Positions 13,700 through 15,471 of a stretch of 15,471 nucleotides of DNA are shown here, in pieces; within the stretch, counting starts at the first letter, position 1; every line of letters starts with the position of its first letter. A model generated the notes under the pieces. The model was given only the letters and a program-made list of their open reading frames with translations, ran no database searches and had not been told where the DNA came from. Source of the stretch: Firmicutes bacterium UBA5499 (GTDB taxonomy: Bacteria > Bacillota > DTU084); the NCBI GenBank assembly GCA_002426275.1, contig DIPB01000200.1, positions 1-15,471 on the forward strand, given 5' to 3'. The position numbers and the translations under genes were made by a program.

Positions 13700-13713
13700 T
13701 TAAAACGCTTTAA
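13700..13713 (+). promoter_or_regulatory. LacI-family operator O2 (TTAAA-N-CG-N-TTTAA) before the rhamnosidase gene
   Basis: TTAAAACGCTTTAA repeats the O1 design: identical TTAAA/TTTAA arms and central CG, with only the two N positions changed. Both sites are also preceded by ATAA, so ATAATTAAANCGNTTTAA is common to the two. Here that makes an AATAAT -10-like hexamer at 13695-13700, but the -35 region is poor. The site ends three bases before the ribosome binding site of the rhamnosidase gene. Confidence 0.75.
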
Positions 13714-13716
13714 GAA

Positions 13717-13723
13717 AAGGAGG
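13717..13723 (+). promoter_or_regulatory. Ribosome binding site that fixes the GTG start of the rhamnosidase
   Basis: AAGGAGG is a near-perfect Shine-Dalgarno sequence seven bases before GTG at 13731. No ATG in frame nearby is a better start, so GTG is chosen. Confidence 0.85.
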
Positions 13724-13730
13724 CTAGGCA

Positions 13731-15471
13731 GTGGAATTTGAGAACTTGTGGTGTGAATATCAACAAAATCCGCTTGGGATCGGGGTCGCCAGACCCGAGT
13801 TTGGCTGGAGTTTTTCAGCCGCGGAGCGCGGAGCTGCGCAAAGCGCTTATCGGCTTACAGTGTCTTCCAGTTTAAAGTTGTTGCAGGCCGGACAGTACCT
13901 GTGGGACAGCGGCAAGATCCGTTCCTCGCAGAGCGCACATATCGCCTATCAGGGGAAAGAGCTGGCCAGCCGGAGTACATATTATTGGCGGGTTCAAGCT
14001 TGGGATGAGCAAGAGCAAGAGATCGGGTTCTCCGAAGCAAGGTCTTTTGAAACAGCTTTGTTATCCCAGAGCGATTGGCAGGCCAGCTGGATCCGCAGCC
14101 GGAGAGAGGCGGTCACGGATGAAGGCTTAGAGCTTCTCCACTCCGACGGCCAAGAACCGGGCGGCTTTCCCGCGCCTATGTTCCGCAAGGACTTCCGGGT
14201 AAACAGGAAAATACGCAGCGCCCGGGCGTACATTTGCGGGTTGGGCTATTATGAGTTGCAGCTCAACGGCGAGAAGGTAGGGGATCTCCTCCTGGATCCC
14301 GCTTTCTCCGATTATGAAAAAACAGTGTACTATCAGACTTACGATGTCACAGAACAGCTGCGGCAAGGCGAAAACGCGGTGGGGGTAATCTTGGGGGACG
14401 GCTGGTATAATTGCTTTACAAATGTCGTCTGGAATTTTCACCACGCTTCTTGGCGCGACGATGTGAAGCTGCTTCTCCAGATCCAGCTTGATCTGGAAGA
14501 CGGCTCCAGGCAGATCATCGTCAGCGACACATCCTGGCGGTTTGCCATGAGCCCCATTACCTTCTGCGGCCTGCGCAACGGCGAGTATTACGATGCCAGA
14601 CGCCAGGTTCCAGGCTGGAGCAGCCCCGGCTTTGACGATCATCTCTGGCAGCCGGCCCTGCTTGCCCGCTCGCCGGGCGGAGAGCTGAAATCGCAGCAGA
14701 TGGCGCCTATCAGGTGTACGGGCTCCTTGAAGCCCATTTCCTGCCGGCAGGTAAGACCGGGGACCTGGCTTTACGATTTGGGCCAGAATATTTCGGGCTG
14801 GGCTAAGCTGAGGCTCACAGGACAGGCCGGCACTGCCGTCACTTTGAAGTATGCCGAAAAGCTCACAGCCGACGGGACCCTTGATTCGTCAAATATCGAT
14901 AAATTTGTCCGCAAAGGTGCCTTTCAGACGGATCGCTATATTCTGAAGGGAGAGGGCGTGGAGACCTGGGAGCCCCGATTCACTTATCATGGGTTCCGTT
15001 ACGTTCAGGTCACGGGGTATCCCGGCGCCCTGACAGAGGATAATCTCACCGGGCAAGTGGTGCATACGGACTTTACCGCCTGCGGGGAGTTCGCTTGCTC
15101 CAATGAGCTTTTAAACAGCATTCAGCGCTGCGCCCGCTGGTCTACCCTGACGAATTATCACAGCATCCCTACGGATTGCCCGCACCGGGAAAAGAACGGC
15201 TGGACAGGAGACGCGCAGCTGTCCGCAGAGCAGGTGCTGCTCAATTTTAATCCCATGACCGCTTATGCAAAGTGGCTGGCGGATTTCCGCGACGCTCAGC
15301 GGCCTTCCGGGCAATTGCCCGGAATCGTGCCCGCCGGAGGGTGGGGTTTCAATTGGGGCAGCGGTCCAGCTTGGGACAGCGCGCTGATTCTCATTCCCTG
15401 GTATCAGTACGTTTATTGCGGCGATTTGAATATCTTACGGCAGGCGTATCCCGCCATGAAAAAATACATGG
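13731..15471 (+). CDS. GH78 alpha-L-rhamnosidase, cytoplasmic (3' partial)
   Basis: The frame is open from GTG at 13731 to the window end, giving 580 of an expected 850-950 residues. It hydrolyses terminal alpha-L-rhamnose from oligosaccharides or glycosides by inversion. The N-terminal beta domain has the family pattern (CEYQQNPLGI, PEFGWSF, QSAYRL, YLWDSGKI, YYWRVQAWDE). The rhamnosidase N domain starts at about residue 150 (MFRKDFRV, YICGLGYYELQLNG, GDGWY). A concanavalin-like middle domain has LYDLGQNISGWAKL. The (alpha/alpha)6 barrel begins at about residue 453 with DCPHREKNGWTGDAQ, supplying the acidic residues Asp482, Glu487 (probable general acid) and Asp494; GPAWDSA at 546-552 also matches the family. 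The catalytic base lies beyond the window. There is no signal peptide, so it should act on imported oligosaccharides. It starts 48 nt after the LacI-family gene, with an operator-like palindrome between them. It is more GC-rich than the region before 12670. Confidence 0.95.
   Translation, partial: MEFENLWCEYQQNPLGIGVARPEFGWSFSAAERGAAQSAYRLTVSSSLKLLQAGQYLWDSGKIRSSQSAHIAYQGKELASRSTYYWRVQAWDEQEQEIGFSEARSFETALLSQSDWQASWIRSRREAVTDEGLELLHSDGQEPGGFPAPMFRKDFRVNRKIRSARAYICGLGYYELQLNGEKVGDLLLDPAFSDYEKTVYYQTYDVTEQLRQGENAVGVILGDGWYNCFTNVVWNFHHASWRDDVKLLLQIQLDLEDGSRQIIVSDTSWRFAMSPITFCGLRNGEYYDARRQVPGWSSPGFDDHLWQPALLARSPGGELKSQQMAPIRCTGSLKPISCRQVRPGTWLYDLGQNISGWAKLRLTGQAGTAVTLKYAEKLTADGTLDSSNIDKFVRKGAFQTDRYILKGEGVETWEPRFTYHGFRYVQVTGYPGALTEDNLTGQVVHTDFTACGEFACSNELLNSIQRCARWSTLTNYHSIPTDCPHREKNGWTGDAQLSAEQVLLNFNPMTAYAKWLADFRDAQRPSGQLPGIVPAGGWGFNWGSGPAWDSALILIPWYQYVYCGDLNILRQAYPAMKKYM

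Noticed and set aside
13672..13700. Full second promoter for the rhamnosidase gene
   Set aside because: There is an AATAAT -10-like hexamer, but at 17-bp spacing the -35 position reads TAAAGA, matching the consensus at only three of six bases; co-transcription with the repressor gene is as likely.
14127..14642. 171-codon open frame on the - strand inside the rhamnosidase gene
   Set aside because: It is fully opposite well-conserved GH78 codons, has no recognisable domain and has no promoter or ribosome binding site.

Overview
The window looks like part of a carbohydrate-degradation locus from a diderm bacterium, most plausibly a diderm Firmicute such as the Limnochordia/Hydrogenispora or Halanaerobium type. 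This is an inference. It rests on strong AGGAGG-type ribosome binding sites and LacI/GH78 genes of Firmicutes flavour, combined with the 3' end of a gene whose protein finishes in a textbook outer-membrane beta-barrel C-terminal signature. No rRNA, tRNA, CRISPR array or transposase was seen. Every gene I support is on the + strand.

Region 1 (1-9777) holds three very large, closely spaced secreted multidomain glycoside hydrolases, probably one operon. Gene A is cut by the left window edge. It carries an F5/8-type-C domain, an Ig-like domain, a clan GH-A (GH39/GH5-like) catalytic domain, a NEW3-like beta domain and a CBM9. Gene B carries a signal peptide, F5/8-C, a GH50-agarase-like catalytic domain, a CBM11-like domain and a FlgD-like Ig tail. 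Gene C carries a signal peptide, CBM11-like and CBM35-like modules, then a paralogue of the gene A catalytic core and NEW3-like domain, then only a stub of CBM9. Genes A and C share about 1.85 kb of paralogous sequence but have different N-terminal binding modules.

Region 2 (about 9765-12670) is visibly more AT-rich. Gene C breaks off inside its CBM9 and, in another frame, runs straight into the C-terminal part of a beta-barrel protein. Two small secreted CBM35-like proteins follow (10641-11174 and 11284-12189); they are paralogues of the CBM35-like module inside gene C, and the second adds a FlgD-like tail. Short orphan open frames at 10531-10644 and 12185-12418 look like debris of older genes. 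The 485-base gap 12190-12674 holds the second of these frames, a good rho-independent terminator, a tandem 10-bp repeat and a sigma-70 type promoter.

Region 3 (12580-15471) is a separate transcription unit: a LacI-family repressor followed by a cytoplasmic GH78 alpha-L-rhamnosidase that runs off the right edge. Two near-identical palindromes of the form TTAAA-N-CG-N-TTTAA lie at the repressor's promoter and just before the rhamnosidase ribosome binding site. They fit an autoregulated LacI circuit. The overall picture is extracellular attack on a complex polysaccharide by modular hydrolases, glycan capture by small binding proteins, and intracellular removal of rhamnose under local repressor control.
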